A DNA stretch of 64,000 bases from Usnea hakonensis (lineage: Eukaryota > Ascomycota > Lecanoromycetes > Lecanorales > Parmeliaceae): contig BLJB01000008.1 in assembly GCA_013423325.1 (NCBI GenBank), forward strand, positions 266,066 through 330,065, read 5' to 3'. Within the stretch, counting starts at the first letter, position 1, and every line of letters starts with the position of its first letter. Made by a program: the position numbers and the translations under genes. Below, in pieces: positions 22,448 to 34,182 of this stretch. The notes under the pieces were generated by a model. That model made no database searches. It worked only from the letters and a program-made list of their open reading frames with translations, and was not told the DNA's origin.

Positions 22448-24250
22448 CATGAGGTGTTGCAGGACAGACAGGTATCATCAGGTGCGGTAACATCACAGCT
22501 TACTTTGAAGCAAGCTGATTCAGACATCAAGGTGAAATGCGTTTGACCTCTTTTGGATGGCGTACATGTGCACTGTTTACTCACTTAGAATCAGAATCTT
22601 CCAATTTTTTGCGAAGTATGTTCTAAATGGGACAGCAGGGTTTCGATTCTACAAGCCACTAATTCTCCAATCTCAACAGAGAAATAAGAGAAGGAGAGAT
22701 CAGCAATTAGGTACTAGCCTACCACAAACATAACATAATATTCTATCACAACAACCTACCCCAGCGCCACCATCAAGCACTCCCACAAAACAAAACCGCC
22801 GACGACCCCCCTTCCTCAGCCTCCTATACCAAACCTAACTCCCCTACCATCCCTCTTCACCAGTGCTTCATTCGCCCCATTACAAATATACACATCGTCC
22901 AAATACACACAAAGGATATCTATAATAGCAAATAGATTATACCACCCCTAGTGGTAAACCAGATATTATCCTGAAGAGACATATCAACGCCTATAGCTAT
23001 AACGCCAAGAAAAACTCTCATACCTTATCCATTCGATATAGACGCGGAGTAGAAACGTAGACGGTAGCGATACATATATATATGTACACAAGCGAGGGTG
23101 AGCGGGCGAAGAAAATGCAATGACTCTGAAAGAGATAAATCGACCGAAGAGTAATTATAGTGCGAGAAGAGGGTATGTGTGCGTTCTTAACAGTGTACTG
23201 CTTTTCATTATGGCTATGGCTGGTTATCAATCTACCCGTCCGTGGAGATATGGTGGGTTTTGATTAGTATTAGTGCATGGCTGGAAAAGAATAGAGATAT
23301 GGGATATTTGTGTTGTGCGATATACAAAACCACTTTCTCCTCCTCCGTCTCTCCACCTCCAATTCTACCGTGGCGAAGAAACCCAACTGCAACCCCCCAC
23401 CCCCAAAAATCCAAGGCCCAACCAAAAACAACACCAAAAACCCCCCCTTCCGCCCTCCGAACCCCCAAACCCCATCCTATCTTCCCAAATACAAACACAA
23501 ACCCAAAGCACCCAGCCCTCCTCAACCCCCAAATCTCCCACCATAATAGACATATGCATACATCTCTACGTACAACGCATTCCAGAACCGCAACGCAGAA
23601 CCGCAGGAATGCGCCATTGTTATTTAGGGGAGGGGGAAGGGATTCTATGAGGTAAGTATTTGAGAGGGGTGTGAATAGATGTTATGTTATTGATGTTTGT
23701 CAAAAAGAGGGGGGGGCCGGAACGGAGGGTTTGAATACCTATCGGATCAGGATACGTCTAAGTGTGTCATATGACGACCTATCAGTACATAGCCTGACGG
23801 CTCTTCAAGGATCCGATTTGGCCAGGATCCTTCCAAGGAACCCGCACAGAAGGTATCTTACCTTAAGAAAATCCCTTTTTAGTGGGCGGGTTGGTGGGTC
23901 TGTTGGTGTACTCTACTGATGTGTCGGGTGTAGTGGTTTATGTCATCCATGCGGGAGGGGACGAAGAAGGGTTTCTATGTGGTGCGGGGTGAGGTTCCTG
24001 ATGTTTTCCGTTGTGGAGCTTTAGTGATGGAGAGGGGATTGGCGGAGGAAAATAGGAGGGGGAAAGGGGCGGGGGCTCCAAGATGTAACTATAGTTTCAT
24101 GGCAATGGGGATCCTCTGGATTGTCTTGCGCTATGCTTGCAGTTTAATGGTTCCAAAGTATAGGTTATTGTGGTCAAGCAAGACACCCGCATTTCCCAAG
24201 AAACTGTCCCCTACCGCACATAGTAGGCCCCGCCGGTTTCTACTCTACCA
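22448..24250. other. 1.8-kb gene-free region with skewed low-complexity tracts
   Basis: The region has A/C-rich stretches at about 22740-22900 and a long, nearly G-free C/A tract at 23320-23560, then a G-rich stretch near 23630-24080. ORFs crossing these tracts are compositional artefacts. No coding signal was found. Confidence 0.5.
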
Positions 24251-25931
24251 TCAATGGGTCACCTCCACAAGAGGCCCTTCATAGGTCTTCCTCGCCCACA
24301 AAACGTAATACACCATCGCAAACAGCACGACCGACCCCGTCATCAAAACGCTAAAATTCATATGCGGAGCCGTAACCGGCGTCGCCACGGGCCAAAAGCT
24401 GAAGAAAAAGATGATGATTCCGAAAACTACCGACCAAATGTTGACGATGATGCCAAAGATCCCCGGAAGACGGAACGGTCCCCAGATGAGTTGATTGGCC
24501 TCGCCGGTATCATTTGCAATGTCTGTTGCCATTCTGATAGCACCTGTGCATCGGCGCCAGAGAAACAGTGTCTCTATGACTATGTATGAAGCGTAGAGAC
24601 TGCTTACGCCGAGGGAAATGACATCGTTGAAAGCGGTGGAAGAGCCAAGATTGATGAGGCCGATGAGGAAGGAGACGAGCGACGTTACAATGACGGCAAG
24701 GAAGGGGATCGCGGTCTTGGATTGGACCTGCATAGTCAGTCAGTACATAAACATAGTTATATCGGATAAGAGATTGGCACACCTTGCTCACGGTTCTCCA
24801 ACCCGGAAGAGCTCGATCGCGCGCAAACGCCCAGACCAAGCGGGATGCCGTGGCCATCAACGCAATTGTTCCAGCAGCGTCCATTATGACAAGGATAGCA
24901 ATCAGAAAATTGGCTCCGGCTTTGGAGCCCAAAGAATCGTAGAATATTTGCATGAAGGGATAGCCCAAGAGTCCAGGAGGACTAGCCAAAGCTGCAGTGA
25001 TGTCTGGAGTGACGAACAATACTGCAATAACCATGCCAAATCCGAGCGCTCCGTTGAGGAGTGTAGCTGAGACCATCGACCATGGTACTACGACCTCGGC
25101 ATTCTCAATTTCCTCGGCCATGTGAACTGTGCTATCGCATCCAAACATAGCAAAAACGTTGCCGACCATACCTATGAAGAATGATAACCCTTGCGAAGGC
25201 CATGCACCCCCATTCGAAAATTGTGTAAAGACATCGTGGACTGATGCTTTGTTTGGAGCTAATTGAACCACTGGGATTATGATGGCGAGAAAGCCGACGA
25301 TGTGCACGACCAAGATAAAAATCTCAATCTTGGGCAGCAAGATGCTGGTAACCGTGTTAATGAAGACGGCAACAACCACAAAAGCCCAGAAGAGCAACGT
25401 CCCGTGCCAGAGTTCCGGCACGTAGCTGTCATGATTCATTTTGACCAGCGCGACGATCATGGTACCCCCTAGGTATCCAGCTCCAGCAAGAATGGCTTGC
25501 CATCCACAAATGACCAACCAGCCCATGACATAGCTGGAAAACCTTCGACACCAGGAAGGGGCAAGCATCCAGACCCAGTGATACTGACCACCCGCGGTAG
25601 GAGCCATCGATGCGAGTTCTGCCATTGTAGTGAATACCGCAATTGTTCCTACCCAAACGAAGAGATAGCCGTACACAAGACCCGCTGAACCTCCATTTGT
25701 CAAACCAGTCGTGAACAGAATTAGCGACCCTTCCCATGTGACCAAAACCGTGCATGTGAATCCAATGATGCTAAGCAATCCGAACCGCCGCTCGAGCACA
25801 GACTTTTTACCGAGTTTGGCTAGCACTTGAGCATCGCGCTCTCCCTTGGTTACTGGCTGGACGTCAGAACTATAAGGACCCTTTTCCATTCGGTCTCTAT
25901 CGGTCGTTTGCGCCCCATTGGTAGGGTTCAT
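24251..25931 (-). CDS. APC-superfamily amino acid/GABA/choline permease
   Basis: Two exons (25931-24783 and 24727-24251) join in phase to 541 residues. After a polar cytosolic tail, the protein begins with LERRFGLLSIIGFTCTVLVTWEG. It carries the family stretch ELASMAPTAGGQYHWVWMLAP and about twelve membrane segments. It also has MAEEIENAEVVVPWSM and RLVWAFARDRALPGW, hallmarks of the fungal Uga4/Hnm1-like APC group (amino acid, GABA or choline uptake at the plasma membrane). Substrate cannot be told from sequence by eye. The ATG at 25931 is used because the longer frame starts only at GTG. The intron is short, with GTGTGC donor and TGCAG acceptor. Confidence 0.88.
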
Positions 25932-26717
25932 GGCTGTGGTGAGGCAATACTCTGTGCAAGCCCAAGAAGGATGATCGGAAATGAAGAGAATGAGCTCCAA
26001 AGGATATAGATATGCAAGTTTGGCCACTTGCACGACTAATGGCGCTCTTCCGATGGGTGCTCGACTTCCTTTTCAATGGACATTTACCGTGGATGCAGAC
26101 TTGAGACCCGCCCGCGAATCTTAGACAATTTGCCTGAACTGCTTCTTTTGGCGAAAGTCCACAGACGATGTTCGATTAAATAGCTCCGGGGGCGGTGAAG
26201 ATCTAGATAACAGGATTCCGAAGGATTCCTTAATTTCTGGCGAAGTGGAGAAACCCTGCATATGCCCACGTTCTCGTACATTAGTGTTGTGGCCAAACGC
26301 GCGATCGGTCGGGCTAAGTAATCACCACGAGGGTGATTGCTGATCAGGATTACAAGCACCCTCAACCATCTTCAGGCTAGCTAGCCGAACAGCCTCGGCG
26401 CATCGACCTATATAGTAGGCTATTCTCTATTCAACAAAATTCTGCGCAATTGATAGGCCTTTTTCTTGGCGGGGGTGTCGACGCAGTAGGCGCATTTAAA
26501 GTAAGGCCACTAAATCTGCCTAGGCGTCGTTACGGAGGAGCCAGGGGTTCTGTTCGCCCTCCAGGGTCAAACTTGAGCTCTGGCGAAAAACTTGTAGGAT
26601 TTGCAGACTTTGACACTTCCAGCGCACTGTGGTTTTGTGGCGTATCAAGGGTTGATAGTCTCCCAAATAGAATCCTAGGCTCCAAATGCTGGCTAGATGT
26701 GTCGCAGGACCTCGCCT
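25932..26717. other. Intergenic between permease and GNAT genes
   Basis: Upstream region of the permease plus the 3' flank of the acetyltransferase. Only short unsupported ORFs were seen, and no repeat. Confidence 0.45.
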
Positions 26718-27579
26718 CTACCAATTCTTGTAGTAAAAATTATCCCAAGGTACAATCGTTTTGCCCTCTTCGAAGTTTCCTCCTTTCGGTCTCCACATCA
26801 AATAGCAGTGTATGGGTGTTTTCAAAAGATTCCCCATCTCCATCCACTTTGAGCTTGGGTTTCGTTTCGCTGAATTCATGTAGAAGGTATTCATGTATGT
26901 AAACCCATGTTGCTCATAGCATGGTTTACCATCGTCGGTTGCCTCGACAAAGGCTTCTAGTCCGAGCTCGTCCGCTTTTTCTGTACCCCAACGTAGGAGT
27001 ATGCTAGCTACGCCTCGCCGTCTGTGTTCGGGGTGGACGAAGCAAAGGGCCAGGACTAGTCAAGGCCACGTCAGTCTTTGCTCCAAGATCTTGGTCTTGT
27101 GTGCATGATTTACGCATATGCGGCCTAGCCATTTTCCGAGATCGATGTTGCAACCAGTCGTCGAGCAGCTTGTTGGCAAATACTCTAGGCTCACCTGTTT
27201 CTTCCATCAGCGCTCAATGATGACCATCCCCACGTCAACCTACCATACCTTCCGGCCACCACGTAGCCTCCATTGGATGATCAAGAGGCTGTGGATATGG
27301 ATTCTCTAGAAAGGTATTCCAACAAGCCCCTCCAACCACTTTACCCCCAATGTCCGTATCCACAATCTTGAGCCATGTGCTTGTAGGGTCTTCTTTGTGC
27401 CAAGCGATCTGTCTATCCCTCAGCTCTTTGAAACCTGCGCGCCCGGTGGACGAGCTGCCTCGATCAGGCCGTAGGAGAAGGTAGAAACTGTTGAAAGGAT
27501 CTTCGTAGGATTCGCATTCGCATTGAATGAGCTCGTTGAATTCGGACTCAGAAGTGACTATACGTAATTCGAGAGGCAT
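26718..27579 (-). CDS. GNAT-family N-acetyltransferase
   Basis: Three exons (about 27579-27249, 27203-27114, 27055-26718) give 252 residues. The N-terminal half has the layout of fungal GNAT proteins (MPLELRIVTSESEFNEL, then WLKIVDTDIGGKVVGGACWN). Exon 3 opens with LALCFVHPEHRRRGVASILL, the acetyl-CoA binding motif A with the R-x-x-G-x-A core. It then reads EKADELGLEAFVEATDDGKP and YEQHGFTY. The substrate is unknown. The first intron is only about 45 nt (36 nt with an alternative acceptor), so residues around its junction are less sure. The start is the first ATG; upstream codons are open but lack another ATG. Confidence 0.8.
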
Positions 27580-28021
27580 CACGGAGGTAGAAGCGTGCGT
27601 GACAGAGAATGAATTCTGTAGATACAATGTATCATTGGATGCAAGGATTTATGTGAAAATATAGAGTAATCTCGGTTAAAATTCGGCAAAGTAGATCAAA
27701 GATAACGGCGCCATGTTTCTATCTCATGGCTCGCTACCTCAGCATTAAGTAATTTACCGAGGCAAGATCGAAGATTACATATGATGGATATTAGAGGCAA
27801 GCCCCGTTTTTGCGGTACTCGTGGCCTTACCTTTGTTATCTGAGGAGCGGGGCAAAACAGTGCTCTGGATTATGCGTAGCAGGCCAAGATCTGCGGTAGA
27901 TTGATTGCAGGATTTATGATCCTCCTCCTCCTTCACTATCACCGTAGGATTGTGGATTGAGGATCTACTGGCTTTTTGTCTCTTTTGGCACTTTGCTCGA
28001 CGAGCACTCATTGTCATCAAT
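27580..28021. other. Intergenic, nothing recognised
   Basis: Shared space upstream of the acetyltransferase and downstream of the FAD oxidoreductase. The small minus-strand ORF at 27775-28134 overlaps the oxidoreductase 3' end in another frame and is a shadow. Confidence 0.4.
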
Positions 28022-29629
28022 CTATTCTGTAAACAATTTGAAGCCGCCTGGTACCCCCTTCTGGAACAGTCCCTGTGGATCATACTTCCTGCTGACGGCC
28101 TGCAATTTTTGTTTGTTTGCCTCGCCATATCCATCTATCGGGTTCTGCGTCTTGTCCGCGTAGTTCAAGTATACGAACCTGTGGTAGACCCCTTTCTCTC
28201 GTGCAAGTATCTCGACATCCGTGATGATTTTGGAAGCTGTCTCGTTGACAAGTTTGTCATCAGCTGCTTCGGTCCAAGACGATCCTAATAATACATTGAC
28301 CAAGGGACCATCAGAGGGATCAAGTCCCTGGGAATTTCCTCCTTGAGCAATAGATCTAGAAGCGATGGCAGGGGCGATGGGTTGGAAGGTCAAAGACCAA
28401 GTGATTTCTTTGATGTTTTCAATTTGGTTGATGGTACTGTTGAATCTCTCATAGACAGTGTTTAGAAAGGACAGGTCGTTCTTGAAGGTTGTCGTCATGT
28501 ATATCTGCCTTTGGTTGGGCAGTTTTGGTGCTCTATAGATGGTCTCGCTCAGAACTTGAATGAGAGACGGAAGAATGGGAAAAAAACATACTGCCAACCA
28601 CCAGGAGAGGCTGCCCCTCGATCTACCATGACCTCCAACAAGCTTCCGATGCGCACAGTAGACGCAATCTGGGGCTCTATTGCCGTGAATGGTTGAAGTT
28701 TAGGTGGGTTCACTTGTGGTTTAGTATAATACAAGCCGTTGATCGCCGCCACTCCATAACCTTGTCTGTATCCGAATCTCACGATGATTGCAGAGTATTC
28801 ATCGTATTCCGGGTCCTGAATAAAATTGTAGAGGGCCTTAAGCTGTTGCGATGCGGTAGCGATGGGATAGTATACGACGCCTCCCCAAAAAGGACCCTGA
28901 TCAAACGTCTCTATATCAATGCGGGTAACGACACCGAAGTTGTTGGAGCCTCCACGAAGAGCAGTCCAAAGATCGGTGTTTTCATCTTTGTTGGCATTGG
29001 CTATAGTACCATCGGCGAGCACTATCTCGAAATTCACGACGTTATCGCAGACAAAGCCTTTACGCGCCGAAAAGTATGAGAGGCCACCTGAGGATAGTCA
29101 ATTGATGGCTCTAGATCAAGAATGGAAGAAGGAAGCCCGGCAGACCTCCCAGAGTAAGTCCACCAACGCCGACAGTCGGTGCTCGGCCGCCGCACACGGT
29201 CAAATTCTTGGGACTAAGGTAGGCATAGACATCTGCCCACTTCGCCCCAGCCCCTACTGAAATGATTGAGTCGTCTGCATTCATAGTCATCGATTCCATG
29301 GATGTCATTTCAATCACAACGCCACCCTCAAGAGACGCACTCCCAGCCGAGGGAGTATGGCCTCTTCCTCTTATGGCGAATTGAGCTGAGTGCGAGCTCG
29401 ACTCGTAAACAGAGGCCAACGCTTTTATGGCAACAGACACATCGCTCGAGTTCTGTGGTGTGACGATACAGCTGGGAGAAATCTCTTCTGCTTGTTGGGA
29501 GAAGTATGGAATCCTAGTCTTCTGATATGCAGGGTCGTCACGGAGTGAGACTTTTCCAGGGAGGACTTCAAGTAGAGTATCATACTGAACCTTGGCGTAA
29601 GATTTTATATCTAGTTGCGGATACGCCAT
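28022..29629 (-). CDS. FAD-linked oxidoreductase, berberine-bridge-enzyme-like (PCMH-type FAD domain)
   Basis: Three exons join in phase to about 490 residues; introns lie near 29095-29146 and 28519-28590. Family marks are SPSCIVTPQNSSDVSVAIKA, then IRGRGHTPSAG with His91 as the likely covalent FAD-binding histidine. These are followed by GVGGLTLGGGLSYFSARKG, CDNVVNFEIVLADGTI, and LWTALRGGSNNFGVVTRI. The C terminus has the BBE-type YLNYADKTQNPIDGYGEANK and RKYDPQGLFQKGVPGGFKL. Such enzymes oxidise alcohols, sugars or specialised metabolites. Most relatives are secreted, but no signal peptide is visible after the chosen ATG. A missed 5' exon is therefore possible. The neighbours do not form an obvious biosynthetic cluster. 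Confidence 0.85.
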
Positions 29630-30333
29630 TTTCGATGACGGTACAATTGTAAGGCAAGTTGTGAGCAACGGGAATGAAGCTCAGAATGTAAAGCCCTGGT
29701 GATTGAGGTCATGAGGCATTTCGTTCCGGTTCGTCGGCAGCAAAACGTCATGCAGCAGATGATCGTCCTGCCCAAAGGTCTCTATTGGCCGAAGGGTAAT
29801 GTAAACAATACATACTATATTTGTACTCAACATGAAATAAATTGGGACCTAATTGCCTCTGCCATATTCCAAATGGTCCCTAGAGTTCCGTCCATGTGCC
29901 GCCCACGGTATGGGTCTCTGTCGGGGGTTTATTCAATAGAGAAAGGCTAGGGTAGGAATTGGACAGCCCTAAGCCATTCATTAGGACCCACCCCGTAGCA
30001 CTAGAACTACGTATTCCTCTCTTGTGCAGAGGCACTCCATAGAGACTTGAGCTCAAAGGCATTCTATCAGGCCTCGTAGGGTATTCCCAACCCCGAGGGA
30101 TCGCGAATTACGGTTCGGACAACTCTTCAGATGGGAATGTAGACAAGGTATTGAAATCCAGGACTTTTGGTGTACACCTCTGCGGAAGTCGAATATGAGA
30201 TACACAATCAAGTATTTGCGCAGGTTCGTTGAGGCAATGAATATACCAAGCATTTCTTTATCAAGGATTGTTCGTGGTAAGAATTTTGGAGGCTACTATT
30301 GCTGGAGACCTTATCTCAGAGATTTACAGGCTC
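29630..30333. other. Intergenic, nothing recognised
   Basis: Upstream of the oxidoreductase and downstream of the F-box-like gene. Only short unsupported ORFs were seen; a missing signal-peptide exon of the oxidoreductase could lie here. Confidence 0.4.
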
Positions 30334-31908
30334 TTAAAGTAAGAGCGTGATGTGATTTATTCTGCATCTCTCACTCAGCTCCAGATCGCCGTTTTTTTCT
30401 TCTTGACTCTGCCCTCTTTCGTCGTTCCTCTCGACCTTGATTACCTCGAGTCTTGGCAGTCGATTTCTACAGCGTGGCAAGTCACTGAACATTTCCACCA
30501 CATCTTCTCTCGACAACCCTTTTCCGACCAGAGAAGACGTCATACCAAAGTCTTTGATGGTTATTGGAAGAAAATCCACCAGCCGATGCGGCCTTATCTT
30601 TTCCCAGAGTATCTTCTGCTTGGGTCTTCCGAGACTCGACGACACACTACTGGAGGGCTCGGTCTTCTTGAAAAGCATCATGGTGTCTAGGTGTACAAAT
30701 TTTAAGGCCCGAAAGAAACGAAGGCTCTCAATGAATGGCTCATCGTTGGAGAGTTTTACCACACCAGCAAGACTTCCTGCTGTGAGGTCCAGTGAGACAA
30801 GGCTGTGACTTGCATACAGCCATAAATTCGCAACGATACCACGAGGCTCCCATATGGGCCTGTCAGCCTCCGTCTTGTTTTCGGGACATGGTAAACTATC
30901 TGTGTCTTCGCATGTGGCGTCATTTTCTGCTTGTGGTCCCCATTTGAGGGAGTCTAGCTCATTGATGTCGATGGTCCATGCCCAACCCGGGTCAGTAGAA
31001 AGCCGAAAACTAAAAAACTTCAGACCTTTGCAACCTCGAATAAGACTCCAAAGGCTGGCTCTGTCAATGTCACCCTGTAAGTCAAGGTTGATAACCTCTG
31101 AAGTTCCCACATCTGCGGTCCACTGGAGATCGCGGCCGTGGAGGACGCGACCGAGAATTTTGCGCATGCTTGGCAATTCCATGAATGGAACGGCCAATTG
31201 CGCCCGAACTTCGATGCATACATCATCATCGTAACCCCACAATACGAACTCCGAGAATCTGCTAAACAACCTCAGTTTGTTGGTGTCAGGTCTTTTTACA
31301 ATGCTAATCAGCGAGAGTAACCGACCCCCCCACTTTTCCTCATTCGACCAGATCTCCTCTGGGTCATATATCTCCAAAGTCTCCAGATTAGGGTACAAAG
31401 TGAAGAGCAGGAATATAACAGCCGCACAGTTACCCTCATTAATCATTTTAGTCCATGCCTTCACGTCAAATTCTCCTAAGTATTGTAGAAGTGCGGTATA
31501 GACATTGTCGACCAAGGCTGTAATCTTATGACCATATTGGGTTTCAACATGACCAACGAGCTCGAGGATTGCTTCATTCTCGCCTTCGTCGGCCGGCTCT
31601 GAAAAGTCCAAGGACCCAATTCTCATGACCTTGGTATAGAACCGACAGTCATCGTCCTTCAAAATGTCTTGCAAATATTTCGAAGGGTGAATTATCGGAG
31701 GCTCCTTCCACCTCTGGAACTCACGGAAGGAAAAGCCAATCACAATATCCTCAGCCTCGGCTCTCTTCCTTCTATGAAATGCCAACCTCTCCTGGGCAAG
31801 GGCATTGAAATGCTTGCAGCATGACGCTAGCGACACAATATCACCTGCTGAAGTCATCTCAATGATACGAATGATTATCTCATTGGCTACCCCACCGAAA
31901 GGAGACAT
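30334..31908 (-). CDS. F-box-like/leucine-rich fungal protein (copy A)
   Basis: A single exon of 524 residues, starting at the first ATG; the longer frame begins at GTG. The N terminus reads ANEIIIRIIEMTSAGDIVSL followed by ASCCKHFNALAQ, an F-box-like helix bundle. The body has irregular leucine-rich strands (LYPNLETLEIYDPEEIW). The C terminus carries LRFFRALKFVHLDTMML and FGMTSSLVGKGLSREDVVEM. These C-terminal blocks recur in the plus-strand gene at 40925-42391, so the two are diverged paralogues. F-box proteins usually link substrates to SCF ubiquitin ligases, but that role is inferred here from a weak F-box only. No disruption is seen. Confidence 0.75.
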   Translation of the reverse strand: MSPFGGVANEIIIRIIEMTSAGDIVSLASCCKHFNALAQERLAFHRRKRAEAEDIVIGFSFREFQRWKEPPIIHPSKYLQDILKDDDCRFYTKVMRIGSLDFSEPADEGENEAILELVGHVETQYGHKITALVDNVYTALLQYLGEFDVKAWTKMINEGNCAAVIFLLFTLYPNLETLEIYDPEEIWSNEEKWGGRLLSLISIVKRPDTNKLRLFSRFSEFVLWGYDDDVCIEVRAQLAVPFMELPSMRKILGRVLHGRDLQWTADVGTSEVINLDLQGDIDRASLWSLIRGCKGLKFFSFRLSTDPGWAWTIDINELDSLKWGPQAENDATCEDTDSLPCPENKTEADRPIWEPRGIVANLWLYASHSLVSLDLTAGSLAGVVKLSNDEPFIESLRFFRALKFVHLDTMMLFKKTEPSSSVSSSLGRPKQKILWEKIRPHRLVDFLPITIKDFGMTSSLVGKGLSREDVVEMFSDLPRCRNRLPRLEVIKVERNDERGQSQEEKNGDLELSERCRINHITLLL

Positions 31909-33128
31909 TACGTTGACGGATAGTCGAGACACCCGCAGCCAAGTGACCGTTCCTGGATGAAAGTTGAACTCAGAGATCTCTGCCTCGAAACCCGCAGTGG
32001 TGGTCGATAGGGTTTAAAAAGCGTCAAAATCGCTCATGCTAGTCCGAGTGTGGCGATTCGTTCAATTCCGCCTGGAGATCGTACACGCACAGAACAAGTA
32101 GCGTGAGGTTGATAATCATCAGAAAATCACGGAGGTCAAGCTCTTAAAAACTTCTTTTAAATCTCCAATAAGCAGCTAACGGGTACCATGAAGACCTTTT
32201 CGTTACTATCGGGACGTTTCACAACGTGCAATCCAACCTTTCCGCTGCACAAACAAGCAAATACCACTTGACTAACTCATATCCCCATAATCCGTGCTCC
32301 AAAAAGAAAATATCTGTAATATAAACCAAGCAATGTCGAACTAGCGATAATCGTCTCCAATCACTTCTCCAATAATGCTCTCATTGCCGGACGACGGCGT
32401 CGGAGTGCATGTTTGCACGAGAATGGTTTGCTAATATTCCGAAATTATTCTCTAGAGCGTCCAATGCTAGCTAGAGACAAATCTCTACCAGTATCAAAGG
32501 AAAGGAAGGCGCAGAGCCCGACCATAACGCACCTCTAACACCGTTTCTACTCAAAATCCAACGCAGCAGTTATTACTCTGATCTCCCACACCCCCTACAT
32601 ATCACACTATTCCAACTCAACCATTCTCTTATCACACCATTACGGTATTTCTTACTTAACCCCAGACTACCAATTCCACAGCAACAAGGCAAGTCTAGGA
32701 AGTGTGTAATATGCTTTTGTTGGAGATCGGTTATGGGATGTAGGATTGATGGAATAGCTAATGTACTGTAGGGAAAGCTACTTGAATAGCCTGTGAAAGC
32801 CCTTTCATCACACCCCCATGATGCCGCACCGAATACACACACCCCCATGGTGCATCATGATATGGCCTCCCAGGACCCTTCCACCTCTAGCAACTGCAGC
32901 CCATTCCTTCGTGACACGAGCACGGCCTTGACTCCTTTTCTGGACATTCACATACCCATCGAAGAGGTCGACTTGACTACTGCCTTTGTAGCAAACTCTC
33001 ATACTGGAATCCAACGTGTCTCGTTTCTAGATCGTGTGTCGCCGTCGTAGAATTGATGCCCCGGTTTGAGGTCTTTCTTGGCCCTGCCTCTTGTACCTCA
33101 TCAGCCTCTTTCATTTCCCGCCAGCGAT
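31909..33128. other. Intergenic with half of a diverged duplicated segment
   Basis: No supported gene. The stretch near 32710-32800 resembles 33560-33650 (shared GGGATGTAGGATT, then GCTACTT.AATA and a similar tail). On the minus strand this looks like a pair of related promoter/5'UTR segments. A pyrimidine-rich ORF at 32573-32848 is not convincing. Confidence 0.35.
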
Positions 33129-33290
33129 CTAGCGTACCTGATAACATCTCCTCACAGCGTAGCAAGCGAGGCCCAACCCAGTAGTAATAAGTACGCCGAT
33201 CAAGACCATGCTCACAAACCCATCATGACTTGAGAGCTCTTGAGGTGGAACCCATGGGATTTGAAGTGCAATATCACAGATAGCATGCAT
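33129..33290 (-). CDS. Candidate small single-pass membrane protein
   Basis: On the minus strand, from the ATG at 33290, a frame of about 50 codons encodes MHAICDIALQIPWVPPQE, then a hydrophobic helix (SMVLIGVLITTGLGLACYAV) and a basic end (RRCYQ). A consensus donor (GTACGC) immediately after the Gln codon suggests the true gene continues into another exon. One possible acceptor gives a short, very basic tail. Another small minus-strand ORF lies upstream at 33330-33466 and could be its 5' exon. The family is unknown. Support is only the helix with flanking charge and the splice signal. Confidence 0.3.
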   Translation of the reverse strand: MHAICDIALQIPWVPPQELSSHDGFVSMVLIGVLITTGLGLACYAVRRCYQVR

Positions 33291-34182
33291 TCTTCAACTA
33301 TTTGTCCCTTGGAATACAACACTCATCTTTTATCGAATCTCCTCGTCTCTACATCCTGGCATCATCATACTAAGCGTTTCATAGCTTGGTGGGGCTCGAA
33401 GCTCAGCCATATGGGCACGGATGGCTTTTCTATCGTTATCATAGCTTAAATTCATCGTTAGAGCCATTGCGTTGTAGAAGGTGGATCGGTCGTTGGGAAT
33501 GATGGTTAGGTCTGAATAGTGTGTAGATAGATCTGTTAGTGAGAGCGCTAAGGAAGTGTTGGGAATTGGTATGGGATGTAGGATTAATTGTCTGATTTTG
33601 GCTATGTAGAGAGAGCTACTTAAATAAGGTAGCTGTAAAACCTCCGCCAAGACCATCTGTTATGCTGAATTAAAAAGACGGAGAGTCCCAAATGAGGACG
33701 GGGAGATTCAGGGGTGTTTTCTTGGCATGTGAACAGCCGGATTAGTGCGTTTCCCTAGAATGCTAAGAACAACTCAATCTTGAGACTGTATACACTGTCC
33801 AGGATTCTTAATTGGAGCGATTTGGGATACTCTCAGCCTTCTACTTCGCTCACAGAACGGTCTATGGAGAGCGCTAAGGCTCATTGAATACCTAACACAG
33901 ATGAAGACACATGGCTATGATTCTTAAACTAGTCATATTTGGCGGCACACTAGTGCTAAAGAGACAACAAATGTTCCTCGGAAGGCCAAATGCTGGCAGT
34001 AAATCTACCGCCTTTTAAGAAAACCCCTTCGCGTTTGTTGACGCGGTGAAAAGCGTGGTCCTATCGTTAAGCTTGATTCTCTGGTAGTGCTGGATTCCGG
34101 ATTGACATATCCTCAGTATAACGATCTCTGTATCTACTAGGTCTTGAGAAGCCTAGTCCCACATCATTGAGATTGACCATCC
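33291..34182. other. Intergenic with second half of the diverged duplication
   Basis: Contains the 33560-33650 copy of the repeated promoter-like segment (with TTATTTAAGTAGC on the minus strand) and a 45-codon minus-strand ORF at 33330-33466. Nothing else is supported. Confidence 0.3.

Noticed and set aside
23232..23655. Overlapping Pro/Asn/Lys-rich and Gly/Trp-rich ORFs on both strands
   Set aside because: They follow from the nearly G-free C/A tract; long open frames are expected there by composition alone.
28693..29260. Plus-strand ORFs of 113-128 codons
   Set aside because: Antisense to the FAD oxidoreductase exons, which carry clear family motifs.
30352..31501. Four plus-strand ORFs of 60-126 codons
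   Set aside because: Antisense shadows of F-box-like copy A.
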